64,000 nt of DNA, taken from NCBI RefSeq assembly GCF_036884655.1, contig NC_088340.1, positions 29,031,001 to 29,095,000 on the forward strand. The letters are read 5' to 3'. Below the pieces are notes generated by a model. That model was given only the letters and a program-made list of their open reading frames with translations, had not been told where the DNA came from and made no database searches. Positions 24,330 to 37,200 of the stretch are shown in pieces. Numbering within the stretch: the first letter of the stretch is position 1; the number at the start of each line of letters is the position of its first letter. The DNA comes from Musa acuminata AAA Group (lineage: Eukaryota > Streptophyta > Magnoliopsida > Zingiberales > Musaceae). The position numbers and the translations under genes are program-made.

Positions 24330-24367
24330 GGAGGGACTCAACTTTCTCACAGAGTTTTCATACTTTA
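24330..24367 (-). repeat. Antisense SIRE LTR, second piece
   Basis: Short continuation of the antisense LTR after the GGAGG duplication. It ends CTTTA (24363-24367), the left target duplication of Gypsy-T1. Confidence 0.7.
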
Positions 24368-27300
24368 TGTCACGCCCCCTAAAATCGATAATATTAAAAT
24401 TTATCATTACAAACCAATCTAGGATCCAAACTAACATTTGAGGACACTAAGAAATATTCAATCAAATTCACATCCATAAAACCTGTGTAATTTATAATCA
24501 TATATCACATCACTCGATAATTCATATTAATGGAAACCCAAGCCAACTTAACAAAACATTAACAACACTTATAAATCCACAAGTTAAGTAATTTATACAG
24601 TCAAGACTCCAACCAAATTTTCACAAATTCGTATCATCGTAAACTAAACATAACATTCTGAAATTCCAAACAAGAGAGATCTTTTCACACTTTTACATGA
24701 TATATCAATTCAAACATATCGACAACACTTTCATTACATACAAAATGTACTTATACAATAATAACATAACAACTACTAAGACTTGCCCACGATTTTGAAT
24801 AGCTCTCCACTACCTCAGCCCAATTCAAACATCTCAGAGTGACAAACTAACCTAAAAGATTTATATAACAACGGAGTGAGCTAAAAATAGCCTAATAAGT
24901 GACAAAACATATCCAGAACGAAAAGGGACAATTTTAAACAAATAAAGTATTAAAATGCTAAGCAGAATACAAGAGGTTCAAGGGTAGTATCTCATTAGAT
25001 ACAGAATCATAAATATTATTTTATTCAAAATATATTTGGTTCATAACAAATGGAGCATAAAGTAATTGGAGCATATCAATATCGTATGAAATGTTCTGGA
25101 TCATATCAATGACATATGGAACATTTCAGAGCATATTAATGGTAAATGAAATATTTTAGAACATATCAATAACAAATGAAACGTTTTGGAGCTTATCAAT
25201 GGCATATGAATGTTTCGGAGTAGATCAATGACAAATGGAACATTTCAGACATATCAATGATATATGAAATATTTCGAAGCATATCAATGACGTATAAACA
25301 TTTTAGAGGCATATGGAGCATTTCGGAACATATCAATAACATGTGTAATATTTCAGAGCATATCAATGGCATATGAACCATTTCGGAGCATATTAAAGAA
25401 TAAATATGAAATAGAAGCTCAAATGTCATATTTGATATTGCATTCATATTATTCTTATCCAAAGTATGTATAGAAGGATATAACCAAAGCTCAGGATATC
25501 ATATCAAACATTCAAAAAGTGTAGTATGACCATAGATAAAATGTAATTCATCCATTTCTGAATGACCACCAGAAAGAAGTCTTCCACGTTTAGGAGCTCT
25601 ATCCACCCATGTCTAGGTGAAGTCAGAGGAGGTCGACAGAGCATCGCAAGCTCTATGCATAACTTCCTTTACCATTTCTAGCAAAGGTTCATAGTATCTC
25701 ACAAACAATAGAGTACAAAAGGACAATATGAACAATAAAATTAACACATATCAGAAGCACATATGGAACAACGAAACGTACATATGCCTTTAGTTTATAC
25801 GATGCAAACATAATCTTTTGCAAATGCATTCAAACTTGAAAAGAACTAAAAGCAAGAGTATATAAGGATTTTGGCACATATTGGAAGCACAGGTGAAACA
25901 ATGGAACATACATGTGCCCATACGAAACAATATGATGCAATATAAACTTCACACAATATGTTTCGAGAAATCAAATAATTTAAGGATAAGAGCATACAAG
26001 AATTCAAAGCAGTAATATAAAGCTCATTGAAGAAAGAATGCTAGATGAAATAAATTTCTATAAGGAATGGAACAAGAACAGGCGAAATCGACCAAAGCTC
26101 AATTTCTGGTAGAATTTGAGAGACATATTGAATAAATGATTCAAACTATCAATTGTACTCTAATTTACTTAGGAAATATATCATTGGAAATATATTTCAA
26201 TCTAATTTTAGATAAAATAAGCTTCATATAAATTGAACTTTCTAATAGAGAGTTACAAATAATTTGGTAACCAAAGATCAAAGAACAAATCTCTATTTTG
26301 TAAAATTCATAGGGTCAGATTCAATAGAAAACTAGGCAGGCATTTGGACTCTAAATCTTTCAATCTAAGTATCAAAAGAAAGATCTATGAGTCTAGTTTT
26401 TAATGAAATAAGCTTTGAATAAATCAAAGTTTCCAATACGGACTTATAGATAGTTTAATATCAAAAGGTTAGAAGTTATGATCCTTATTTCATAAAATCT
26501 ATAGGTTCAACTAAAACAGAAGTTTGGGCAGGCAAACTTACTCCAAAATCTTCAAACTAATATAAAAAAAAAGGTTTATGAGTCTATATTCTGATCAAAT
26601 ATGCATGGATTGATAGCTAAAACAAGGTGGAAGGGTCAGAATCTCAGAAGTTTTTCATATTCAAATTGTTACGTCTAAACAAGAGATGTGTCAAATGCAA
26701 GGATAGAATAATTCAATGTTTTCATATTCAAGGTGAAAACAGAGATGGAATTATCGTAGAAAAGATCGAAACACCTGAAATAGGAAGGATCAGAACACTT
26801 GCCTATGAAGATTTTGATCCAAAGATCCGAAGAAGGTGTAAGCCTGAATCATTTTTCTACTTTTTGTATCTCTCCTTTCACTGTTTTATTTTTTGTATCT
26901 ATCATCCATTTCCCAGCCACAGCCATGGTCGCAGCCACAACCGCCACAACGATAGCCTCTTCTTCCTCCCTTGCTCTTCTTCCTCTCCTTATTCTCTTCC
27001 AACTGCAGCTGCCATCCCGCAACCCCGTCTTTCCCTTCTCTTCTTCCTCTCCTCTTCTTCTTTCCCTGCCACAGATGCAGCTGCTATAGCCGCAGCCACA
27101 GCTCCCCTTCCTCTCTTCTTCCTCAGCTTCTTTTCTTCCACTCCTTCTCTTCCAACTACAGCTGCCACCACCGTAGCCGCATCTGCAGCCCCTCCGTCTT
27201 TCCCTTCTCTTATTCTCCTCTTCTTCCCTTCTTCTCTTCTTCTTCCCTTCTTCTCCTCGATGCACAGTGCCTCCTCTCCTCTATTTCCTCCTGTAGGAAA

Positions 27301-27850
27301 TAGAGGTGCTGTAGCCCTAGCTACTGCAGTTATCTCTCTCTCCTCTCCCTCTTCCCTCTCTTCTCCTTCTTCTTCTTCTTCTTCTTTTCTTCTCTTCTCC
27401 CCCTTCTTCTTCTTCTCCTCTTCTTCCCTTCTCCTTCCCGACGCCCCACACCTCTGTTTCCTTGTGCTAGAAATAGAGGTGTTGCAGCCCTAGCTACAGT
27501 CACCTCCCTTTCCTCTACCTCTTCCCTTTCTTCTCCTTCTTCTTCTTCTTCTTCTTCTTCTTCTTCTTCTTCTTCTTTTCTTCTCTTCTCCCTCTTCTTC
27601 TCCTTCTCTTCTTCTCCTCTTCTTCCCTTCTTCTCTACTTCTCCTCTTCTCCCCAACGCCCTATAGCTTCTCTCTGTTTCCCATGTGTGGGAGGCGATGG
27701 GATAAAACCATAATTTTTAGTTTACTTTTGTTTTTTTCTTTTTTTTGCAACCTAACGCTTTGATCACTGGATTTATTATGTTTACATATAGGTCATCAAA
27801 GTTTGAAATAGATCCTTATAAATAATTTTTCAGAAGTGAGAGACATTACA
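24368..27850 (-). repeat. Gypsy-T1 3' LTR
   Basis: TGTCACGCCCCC...GACATTACA on the plus strand, followed by CTCTCCCCTCC (minus-strand PPT GGAGGGGAGAG). It contains the GGAGCATATCAATG-type unit array (about 25060-25400) and long TTC/CTTCTT tracts (about 26950-27660). The 288-codon serine-rich plus-strand ORF at 26627 runs through these tracts and is antisense to the element; it is not called a gene. Confidence 0.85.
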
Positions 27851-29451
27851 CTCTCCCCTCCTTAAAAAAAAAATTAGTCCTCAAAATTGGTCATATCTCA
27901 ATCGATGAAAAGATGAGGATACGTTTTATTCATTTCCTCCTCCAACTCCTAAATAGTTTCATCAATAGAATACAATTATATAATCATCCAAGGGTGACTG
28001 AAATATCCTCCTCCTTGATCTTCAATTGATAATAACCCGACATCCAATCAATCTTGGAAAATACTTATGCGCCCTGTAATTTATTAAACAAGTCATCACT
28101 TCTGGGTAGAGAATACTTACTTTTTATGGTCACCTGATTCAATTATCTATAATTAATATAAATTCTGAATGTTCCATCCTTATTCTTAACTAACAACATC
28201 GGAGCACCCCATGGTGAAACACTGGGCCAAATAAAACCCTTATCTAAATAGTCCTTGTAGTTATTTTTTCAATTCCAGTTACTCAAATAGTATCATTTTG
28301 TAAAGAGGCTTAGATATTGAGATTGTCCCAAGGACCAAATCAAAAGCGAATTCGCCTTCTCTGTCTAGAGGTAATCCGGGTAAGTCATCTTGGGATACAT
28401 GAGGCAAGGAGGCAAATCATACCCAATACTCTCAAAATAAAAGATGAGATGATCTAATATGTAAAAACTGATCATTTTGTATAACAATCTATACTAGTAT
28501 AATAGGATGATAGTCAATCCATACCAAATATAATATCAAAATTCCAAATCTCTAGGAGAACCAAATCAGCAAAAAGTTCATGTTCTCCAATAGAAATCAA
28601 ACAAGATGACCACATCAAGTTTGTTATCAATGAATCCCCAATGGTCGTATTTACATATAGCATATAATCTAGTGGTCCAGGTTGAATGCTGAAGTGATAA
28701 GAAAAATATTACAAATCAAATCATAGATGAGACCCATGGTCAAATAAATATTTACATTCTTTCAGAAACATGAATAATACCTTCGACCACTGATTGAGAA
28801 ACTTTAGAATCATATTCAATGAAAACATACACTCTGACATGGGCTGATGATTTAGGAGACAGTGACTATTTCTTCTTATTCAAAGGGCAGTATTTTATTT
28901 TATGATCAAACTTTCCACAAGCAAAATAGACTCCATTACCCACAAACACAAACTTGTTTCATAGTTTAACTCACATCTTGCACAAGATTGAGTCTTTTAT
29001 GGTGACTTCCCTTTTCAAATCGAAATGTCTTGACCCTCTTGTATCACTTTCTGATTCACTTCCAATCGTATTTTTTATTGGTAAACTTGTCCTTGCTATT
29101 CCTACCCTTGATCTCCAAAAATTCTTTTGATCATCAAAATAATTTCGTATATCAAATATCTTCTCCATTCATATCATCCATTATTCTGCTACTATTCTGC
29201 CACCAATGTATTAGGTTCATCACGCTTCCGCTGCACCACTCTGATTTGATATCCCAATCAACCCTTTTCTCTTCATTAATTAATTAGAAGCATATGAAGT
29301 AGGAGGACCAAATGTCCTCGTCCTCCTAGATTTCTAAAGACATCAAATAAAATTTTTACCGATTACTATAGTTCACTAGACCTCAATATATTTTGCACAT
29401 CAACATATGAAATATTTTAGTGATCCTCAAACCTTGCTTTGATACCACCTT
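27851..29451 (-). pseudogene. Gypsy-T1 gag-pol remnants
   Basis: Fragmentary minus-strand frames. Around 28130-28330 are the RT N-terminal words [19 protein letters not shown] and SGYYQLKI. Near 28880-28930 is a decayed gag zinc-knuckle region that aligns with T2 at about 56400-56510. Most of RT, RNase H and integrase are absent, and stops and frameshifts are frequent. Confidence 0.78.
29432..29447 (-). other. Gypsy-T1 primer binding site
   Basis: Minus-strand TGGTATCAAAGCAAGG, four bases from the right LTR. It is the initiator-Met-type PBS with one G-to-A change from TGGTATCAGAGC. Confidence 0.82.
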
Positions 29452-32400
29452 TGTCATGCCCCCTCAAATCGATAATATTAAAATTTTTCATCACAAACTA
29501 ATCCAGGATCCAAACTAACATTTAAGGACACTGAGAAATATTTAGTCAAATTCACATCTATAAAACCTATATAATTTATAATCATATATCATATCACTCG
29601 ATAATTCATATTAATGGAAACCAAAACCAACTTAACAAAATATTAATAACACTTATAAATCCACAAATTAAGCAATTTATACAATCAAGACTCCAACCAT
29701 TTTTCCATAAATTCGTATCATCGTAAACTAAACATAACATTTTGAAATTCCAAACAATAGAGATCTTTTTACACTTTTACATGATATATCAATTCAAACC
29801 TGTCAACAACACTTTCATTACATACAAAATGCACTTATATAACAATAATAAAACAACCAACAAGACTTGCCCATGATTCTGAATAGCTCTCCACTATCTC
29901 AGCCTAATTCAAACATCTCAAAGAGTGATAAGCTAACTTGAAATATTTATATAACAATGGAGTGAGCTAAAAATAACTCAACAAGTGATAAAATATATCC
30001 AGAACGAAAAGGGGTAATTTCAAACAAACAAGGTATCACAGTGCCAGGCATAATACAAGAGGTTCAAGGGTACCATCTCATTAGATACAGAATAAAAAAT
30101 GTCATTTCATTCAAAATATATTTAGTTAATAACAAATGGAGCACAAAGTAATTGGAGCATATCAATAGCATATGAAATGTTCCGAATCATATCAATGGTG
30201 TATGGAACATTTCAGAGCATATTAATGACAAATGAAATATTTCAGAGCATATCAATAACAAATGAAACGTTTCGGAACTTATTAATAGCGTATGAAATGT
30301 TTCGGAGCAGATTAATGACAAATGGAACATTTCGGATATACTAATGACATATGAAATATTTCAAGCCGTATCAATAGCGTATGAACATTTTAGAGGCATA
30401 GGGAGCATTTCGGAACATATCAATAGCATGTGTAATATTTCAGAGCATATCAACAACATATGAACTATTTCGGAGCATATCAAAGAACAAATACGAAACA
30501 AAAGCTCAAACGTTGTATTTAACATTGCATTCATATCGTTCTTATCAAAAGCATGTATAGAAGCACATAATCAAAGCTCTAGATATCATATCAAATATAC
30601 AGAAGGTGTAGTGGGATCACAGAAAGAATGTAATTCATCCATTTCTGAATGACCACCAGACAAGTCTCCCACGTCCGGGAGCTCTATCCACCCACGTCTA
30701 GGTGAAGTTAGAGGGGGCCGACAGAGCATTGCAGGCTCTATACATAACTCCCTTTACCATTTCTGGCAAAGGTTCATAGTATCCCACAAACACCAGAGTA
30801 CAAAAGGATAATATGAACAATAAAATTAGCACATATCAAAAGCACATGCGGAATAATGAAACGTACATGTGCCTTTATGAGTTAAAACAATACAAACATA
30901 ATCTTTCACAAATACATTCAAACTTAAAAGGAACTAAAGGTAATAGTAAACAAGGATTTTAGCACATATCTAATGCACAGGTGAAATAACGGAACATACA
31001 TATGCCCATACGAAACAATGCAGTGCAACATAAACTTTACATAATAAGTTTCAAGAATATAAATAATTTTAGGACAAGAGCATACAAGAATTCAAAGCAG
31101 TAATGTAAAGCTTATCAAAGAAAGAATGCTAGATAAAATCAATTTCCAAATGGAATGGAACAAGAACAGGTGAAATCGACCAAAGCTCGATTTCTAGCAG
31201 AATTTAAGAGGCACATCGAATAAATAATTAAAACTATTAATTGTACTTAAATTTACTTAGGAAATATATCATTGGAAAGATATTTCAATCTAGTTTCAGA
31301 TAAAATATGCTTCATATGAATTGAACTTTCCAACAGAGAGTTACAAATAATTTGGTAACCAAAGATCAAAGAACAAATCTCTATTTTGTAGAATTCATAG
31401 GGTCAGATTCAATAGAAAACTAGGTAGGAATTTGGACTCTAAATCTTTTAATCTAAGAATCAAAAGAATGATTTACAAATCTAGTTTCCAATGAAATAAT
31501 TTTTTAATAAATCAGAGTTTTCAACAGGGACTTATAGGCAGTTTAATATCAAAAGGTCAGAAGTTATGAACCTTATTTCGCAAAATCCATAGGGTCAACT
31601 AAATCAGAAGTTTGGGTAGGCAAACTTACTCCAAATTCTTCAAATAAGCTATCAAAAGAAAATTTTATAAGTCTATTGATCAAATAAGTTTTATCTAAAT
31701 TGGAAATCTATGCAGGGATTTATAGCTAAAACAAAGTGAAAGGGTCAGAATCTCATAAGTTTTCCATATTCAAATTGTTACGTCTAAACAAGAGATGTGT
31801 CAAATGCAAGGCTAGAACAATTCAATATTTTTATATTCAAGGCAAAGGCAAAGATGAAATTGTAGTAGAAAAGATCAAAACATGTGAAATAGGAAGGATT
31901 AGAACACTTGCCTTCGAAGATTTTGATCCGAAGATCCAAAGGTGTAAGCCCGAATCCTTCTTCTACTTTTCATGTGTCTCCTCTTCCTATTTTGTTTTCT
32001 ATATTTATCATCTTTTTCCCATCTGCAGCCACCATAGTCGCAGCCTCTTCTTCCTCGCCTGCTCTTCTTCCTCTCCTTCTTCTTTTCCAGCTGCAGCTGC
32101 CATCACCGTAGTCGCATTCCCTTCTCTTCTTCCTCTCCTTCCTATCTTCCTTCCTCTTCTTCTTTCCCTACCACAACTGCAGCTGCCATAGCTCCCCTTC
32201 TTTTCTTCCTCTCCTTCTTCTCTTCCAGCTATAGCTGCCACTGCCACTGCCACCCTATTTCTTTCCCTTCTCTTCTTCTCCTCTTCTTCTTCCCGACGCA
32301 TAGTGCCTCCTCTCCTCTGTTTCCTCCTGCAAGAAACAAAGGCGCTACAGCCCTAGCTTCTATAGCTACCTCCCTCTCCTCTCCCTCTTCCCTCTCTTCT

Positions 32401-32556
32401 CCTTCTTCTTCTTCTTTTCTTCTCTTCTTCTTCCCTTCTCCTACCTCTCTCTCCTCTCCCTATTCCGTCTCTTCTTCTCCTTCTTCTTCTTCTTCTCTTC
32501 TTCTCTTCTTCTCTTTTTGCAACCTAACACTTTGATCACTAGATTTATTATGTTTA
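29452..32556 (-). repeat. Gypsy-T1 5' LTR, truncated at its outer end
   Basis: TGTCATGCCCCCTC... aligned with the left LTR throughout, including the unit array (about 30130-30490) and TTC tracts (about 32190-32520). The match stops at GGATTTATTATGTTTAC-like sequence near 32556. The last ~70 bp of the LTR, including its TGTAACATCC terminus, is replaced by TRIM-like sequence. Confidence 0.82.
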
Positions 32557-32904
32557 CTAATGAGCTAACTGGCCAACACTCATCAGGCCCAGTCATTGCC
32601 CACTTCCGATGTGGGACTAATTGGGGTGTTTCAATGGTGGCTCTAAGCCGTAATGAGTTCTCTGACTCCATCCAGAGGTAGCCCTTTCCTACTCGAGCCC
32701 TCTTACCCTGCCTAAATGCTAGGTCAACTCTAATACCAAATGTCATGACCCGAGTCTAATGAGCTAACTAGCTAATAACTCTATTTGGTCTAGATCATAG
32801 ACCAAAATGCTTAAGTTGGAGTTGTCATAGTACACTCATCAGGCCCATATAAGTCAATCATAATCATTGCCCACTTCCGAAGTGGGACTAATTGGGATGA
32901 TACA
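32557..32904 (-). mobile_element. TRIM-like miniature retroelement forming the end of Gypsy-T1
   Basis: Read on the minus strand: a 164-bp terminal repeat (32741-32904, TGTATCATCCC...CATGACA), then a PBS TGGTATTAGAGTTGACC at 32738-32722, a short non-coding core (about 32634-32721), then a second repeat TGAAACACCCC... (32557-32633) that is truncated. Both repeats carry the AGTCCCAC.TCGGAAGTGGGC block. It has no coding capacity. The outer end lies exactly at the CTTTA duplication. Size and layout match terminal-repeat retrotransposons in miniature; I cannot name the family. Confidence 0.7.
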
Positions 32905-33581
32905 CTTTAAACCTCAAGTTTTTATTTTTTTTTTCTTGCTGCATCAAGAAGGAATAGCTGGGGTATTTATAGACCCCAAATGGCTTAAAAAATGGAGCCA
33001 AAAAAGGTCTCATCTTAGGTTTTCGGGGTACTAGTGGTACCACCGTCAGTACTAAGCAGTACTACCACTTGCCAGACTGACAATTGGTGGTACTACCACC
33101 TAGTCTAGGTAGTACTACCTCCTGATAACTCTACACTAGCGATGCTACTATTAGTTTGAGCGGTACGACCGCTTGACAACTTTGGAGACTAGGCTCTAGC
33201 GGTACCATCGCTTATTAGGGTGGTACCATTGCTAGTTTGGGTGGTACCACCACCCAGACATTTCTTGGGAAGTCGAGCCTTATGTGGTTCCACTACCAAC
33301 CCTAGTGGTGCCACTACTTGACTTGGCTCTAGGATATTGAATGGGCCAACCAATAGGCCCAATTCAACCCTGACTCAGGCCTAATTGACCTCTAATTAAG
33401 TTAGTAGGGTTACACCCAAAACTATCTCAAATATACCTAGACTATTTCGATCTAGACACAACCGATTACAAACACAAATCCTACGTTATTCAGTATGTCA
33501 TTGGTTCATCCAGCACTTTATCTGAACCATCGGTGTGTCATCCTCTCCTTCGACGTATTACTCGATCCTTCGGCATGTTGA
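32905..33581 (-). repeat. Antisense SIRE LTR, third piece
   Basis: Begins with the second CTTTA and continues the antisense LTR: the poly-T run, then TATTTATAGACC (inverse TATA region, about 32968) and the inverted palindrome cluster GGTGGTACTACC... (about 33030-33300). It ends GTTGA at 33577-33581, where SIRE-C is inserted. Confidence 0.75.
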
Positions 33582-34922
33582 TGTTGAATCTCGAATTTTG
33601 ATGATAAAGTCAATTGTAATTTGTTTGATCTAATCTGTATGTTGAGAAAAGTGTGTAGGATTAATTACAATGGCAGTAAGACTTGAAGCAGGTGTTGTGT
33701 CAGAGTCAAGATCGAGATCACGTTGGGAGTTCTAGAGTTCGTCGAAAGTCTGAACGTTCATCAGAAGTTCTGCGGGAACCAACCGAGAAGTCCAGAAGCT
33801 TGCCATAGAAGCTTATTGGAACTTGCCAAGAAGATCATCGCAAAGTCCAGGAGCTTGTCGGGAGTCCACCGAAGCATTGCCGAGAGTTCATCGAATGTTC
33901 GTCGAATGTTCGTCGGAAGTACGCCGAAAACTCGTTGGAAGTGCGATTGACGCACCGGAACATAAAATACAGTAATCATGTTTTAGTTGTCATAGTTAGA
34001 GTATTAATTAAGTTAAGATTAGGAGGTAATCCTACTAACTTAATTAGGGGCCAATTGGCCCTAAGTTGGGCTGGTTTGGGCCAGATTCAAGGCCCAACCA
34101 GGACCCTGAATTCTTGGCCGACGGTGGCACCGCTTGGGAGACTCAATCTCCCAGGAATTCTGGGCGGTGGTACCACCCCTATCAGGCGGTGGCACCACCG
34201 ATAGTTATTACTTCTAGTGGTGGTACCGCCAGAGCTCGATCTCCGAGCTTTGTCAGGCAGTGGTACCACCCAATGTTAGATGTCAGGTGATAGTATTGCC
34301 CAGTAATGGCGGTGGTACCGCCAAGACCCCAGAAATCCAGGATGAGACACTTATTGACTCCATTTTTGAAAGCCAATGGGGTCTATAAAGACCCCACCCT
34401 TTTCTGTATGAAAAGGCATTGAAATCTTGATATATTCTTGAGTCTTTGAAGTGTTAAAGAGTTGTAAAAGTGCTAGAGTTCTCCTCCTCCCTTTCTAAGT
34501 GTTGAGATCATTCAAGAGAGAAGTGAAACTTATAAGGGTTGTCTCCTAAACCCAGTAAAAAGAGAAAAGCTGTAAAAGGTGGTTGGCTTTCACTTATTGA
34601 AGGAAGGCCTCTAGTGGACGCCGGTGATCTCATCGGAGGAGGAAGCCAAAAGTGGATGTAAGTTACGATTGATCAAACCACTCTAAATCTAGTTTGTATT
34701 TCGTTTGAGGAATCTTCTTTAACTGCAAATCATTTTATAGCAAAGTACTTCTTCTCCTTATCTTGCTTTCACTACACTTACGCTCTCTTACGTTTTAAAG
34801 TAATTATCTTTCCGAATCGATTTCCTTCGAACGTATAAAATATTTTTTGAAATCACATAATTTTTCCGCTGCACTAATTCACCCCCCCCCCCCCCCCTCT
34901 TAGTGTGCTCTTGATCCTAACA
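33582..34922 (+). repeat. SIRE-C 5' LTR
   Basis: TGTTGAATCTCG...GATCCTAACA, 1341 bp. The U3 palindrome cluster is at about 34120-34330, TATA box TATAAAG at 34384, and a C tract of about 17 at about 34882-34897. It matches the 3' LTR start at 62086-62150. Confidence 0.88.
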
Positions 34923-34924
34923 AT

Positions 34925-34940
34925 TGGTATTAGAGCAAGG
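34925..34940 (+). other. SIRE-C primer binding site
   Basis: TGGTATTAGAGCAAGG, two bases after the LTR: initiator-Met-type PBS with one C-to-T change. Confidence 0.85.
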
Positions 34941-34972
34941 TTCACTCTCAGTTGGTTTTAAACCCAAAAGAG

Positions 34973-36570
34973 ATGACATTTGCCGGCAACCAAGAGGGTT
35001 ATTCAATTACACGTCTGCCCATGTTCAATGGGACGGATTACACATATTGGAAGACAAGAATAAGGATCTTCCTGATTTCAATGGATTTTGAGCTTTGAAA
35101 TATTGTAGAAAATGGATTTCAAAAGTCTTCTCTTCCAATGAATGATTGGAATGAGTAGGAGAAGAAGACTTTTGCTTTAAACGCAAAGGCTATGAATGCC
35201 TTATTTTGTGCATTAGATAAAAATGAATTTAATCGAGTGTCGATTTGTGAAATGACTTTTGATATTTGGCATACACTTGAAATGACTCATGAAGTCATTA
35301 GTAGAGTGAAAGAGTCGAAAATTAACCTTTTAGTGCATTCTTATGAATTATTTCGAATGAAACTGAGTGAGACTATCGGAGACATAAACACCCGATTTAT
35401 AGATGTCGTCCGATTTATAGATGTCGTCAATGGTCTAAAAGGACTTGGTAAAGGTTTCTCAGATTTTGAACTCGTTAATAAAGTTTTAAGATCCCTTCCA
35501 AAGAGTTGGGACCCTAAAGTAACGGCTATTCAAAAGGTCAAAGATATAAATAATTTTCCTCTTGAAGAACTAATTGGGTCACTAATGACCTATGAAATGA
35601 CATACAAAGCTCATGAAGAGCTTGAGGACACCCTTCCAAAGAACAGGAAGGATATAGCATAGAGAACATAAGAAGACCACTTGAAAGAAAACTTAAGTGA
35701 TGAGGACTTTGATGATGACTTGGCACCTTTAACAAGGAAATTCAAAAAATTCATAAAAAAAAAATAAATTTAAAAATGACACTAAAATAAATTTGAACCC
35801 AAGAAAGATCAAGTAATTTGCTACGAATGGAAGAAACCAGGATACTACAAGAGTGAATGTCTCTAAGCCAAGAAGAGGACACAAAAAAAGAAGGCACTCA
35901 AAGCAACATGGGACGACTCAAGCGCATCCGAAGAAGAGGAGCCAACCAACATCGAGCAAGTTGCTCACTATGCACTAATGGCCATTGGAAATGAGGTAAC
36001 AAGTTCAATTGATGCAAATTTATCATTTGATGAACTATTAGATGCTTTTCATGTGATGAATACAAAATAATTAGTAAAAAATATAAATTGTTAAAAAAGA
36101 AGCATGATTCTCTTATTAGTGATTTTGATAAATTAAAAATTAAACATAATGATAGTTTAGCTCCATGTAAGAAATGCTATGAAGTAGAAATACTTCAAAA
36201 GGAAAATATGCTACTTAAGAAAACCTTAGAGAAGATTGAGGTTGGTAGTAAATCCTTGAACATGATCTTTACCAACAAGGGTCACGTTCATAGAAAAGGC
36301 GGAATCGAATTTGTGAGTAGCTCTTACCATAATCTAACCATCTTTGTTAAAGGCCCTACCTTGCATGTTTCACCCTAAAAGAAATGCAACTTTTGTTATA
36401 AATTTGGGCATGTAGCTTATCATTACCCATTCAAGAAATGTAGTCCACATAAATTGATTTGGGTTCCTAAAAGAATCTCAAATAACTCAATGCAATATGA
36501 TAAGCAATTTAGATCGATTTTTGAGGCACTCAAGGTCAAATGGGTACCTAAAAATCATCATTTTTTATAG
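34973..36570 (+). pseudogene. SIRE-C gag and start of pol, degraded
   Basis: ATG at 34973, then a SIRE-type gag broken by stops. The longest frame, 35192-35662 (156 codons), has FDIWHTLEMTHE and ELIGSLMTYEMTY. A zinc-knuckle-like CYEWKKPGYYKSEC lies near 35820 (second Cys lost). An acidic SASEEEEPT segment follows, then a coiled-coil-like frame (36088-36378, KKCYEVEILQKENMLLKKTL). A second CCHC-like motif CNFCYKFGHVAYHYP is near 36380 (last Cys changed to Tyr), then WVPK repeats. Gag would form the particle, and this copy cannot. Confidence 0.82.
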
Positions 36571-37195
36571 AAACATTTACCATCACAAGCTAGGAGCAAA
36601 AGATGGTATTTTACTTTTGGGTGCTCAAGGTTTATAATTAGAGATCCAAAATAACTCATAAAGCTCTATAGCCAAAATAACAAAAAGGGGGTCATTAGAA
36701 TTAAAACTATCAATTACAAAATGATACTTATATTCCATACGTTAATCTTGTGTGATAAACACTTAATTTTGACCCCTTAAAATTTTAAAACTTGTAAACT
36801 CTTATGCATGAATTCCCCTTCACACATCTTTCGGATTTCCAAATTTATCGGATACATTCCTTCTCAATTTTTTCGGATCCAACTATATCTTACAATATCA
36901 TGAACTTACGGCTTGCGAGCCAGGTTTGCATACGAATTTTATATGATATAAATCATGAACTTGCATTATATATTACGAGGCTTACGATGCTTGCATGATG
37001 AGTCATGAACATATTATAAACATATGAGTTCTATATGACATTTGGGTATGGTATGCATTTTATAAGATCGATCATGAATGTACGAATCTTCTCTTCTTAT
37101 GATGTGAATTTTTACATGATTATGTAAATAAGGTTGTGTGCTTCAAAAACAAAAACTTCCTTCAAGTTGAAATCACCCACATCAACCCACACACC
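36571..37195 (+). other. SIRE-C pol deletion region, non-coding
   Basis: A WYFTFGCSR-like trace near 36605 resembles the protease motif WYLDSGCSR with the catalytic Asp lost. After that no integrase, RT or RNase H homology is seen. The rest is AT-rich with no credible frame; the 64-codon ORF at 36804 is not protein-like. The deletion junction probably lies here. Confidence 0.6.
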
Positions 37196-37200
37196 CTTGT

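Larger units (their letters stand above)
24368..32904 (-). mobile_element. Gypsy-T1: long-LTR Ty3-gypsy element with deleted pol
   Basis: Minus-strand element with a 3483-bp left LTR, only about 1.6 kb of internal sequence, and a right LTR whose end is replaced by TRIM-like sequence. TSD CTTTA at 24363-24367 and 32905-32909; the antisense SIRE LTR reads through across the insertion. The long LTRs and the chromodomain in its relative T2 suggest the Tekay/Del chromovirus lineage. Non-functional. Confidence 0.85.

Noticed and set aside
26627..27493. 288-codon plus-strand ORF, serine/proline-rich
   Set aside because: It lies inside the Gypsy-T1 LTR, antisense to the element, and most of it is translation of TTC/CTT tracts; the matching ORF in the other LTR (31736-32191) is shorter and diverges.
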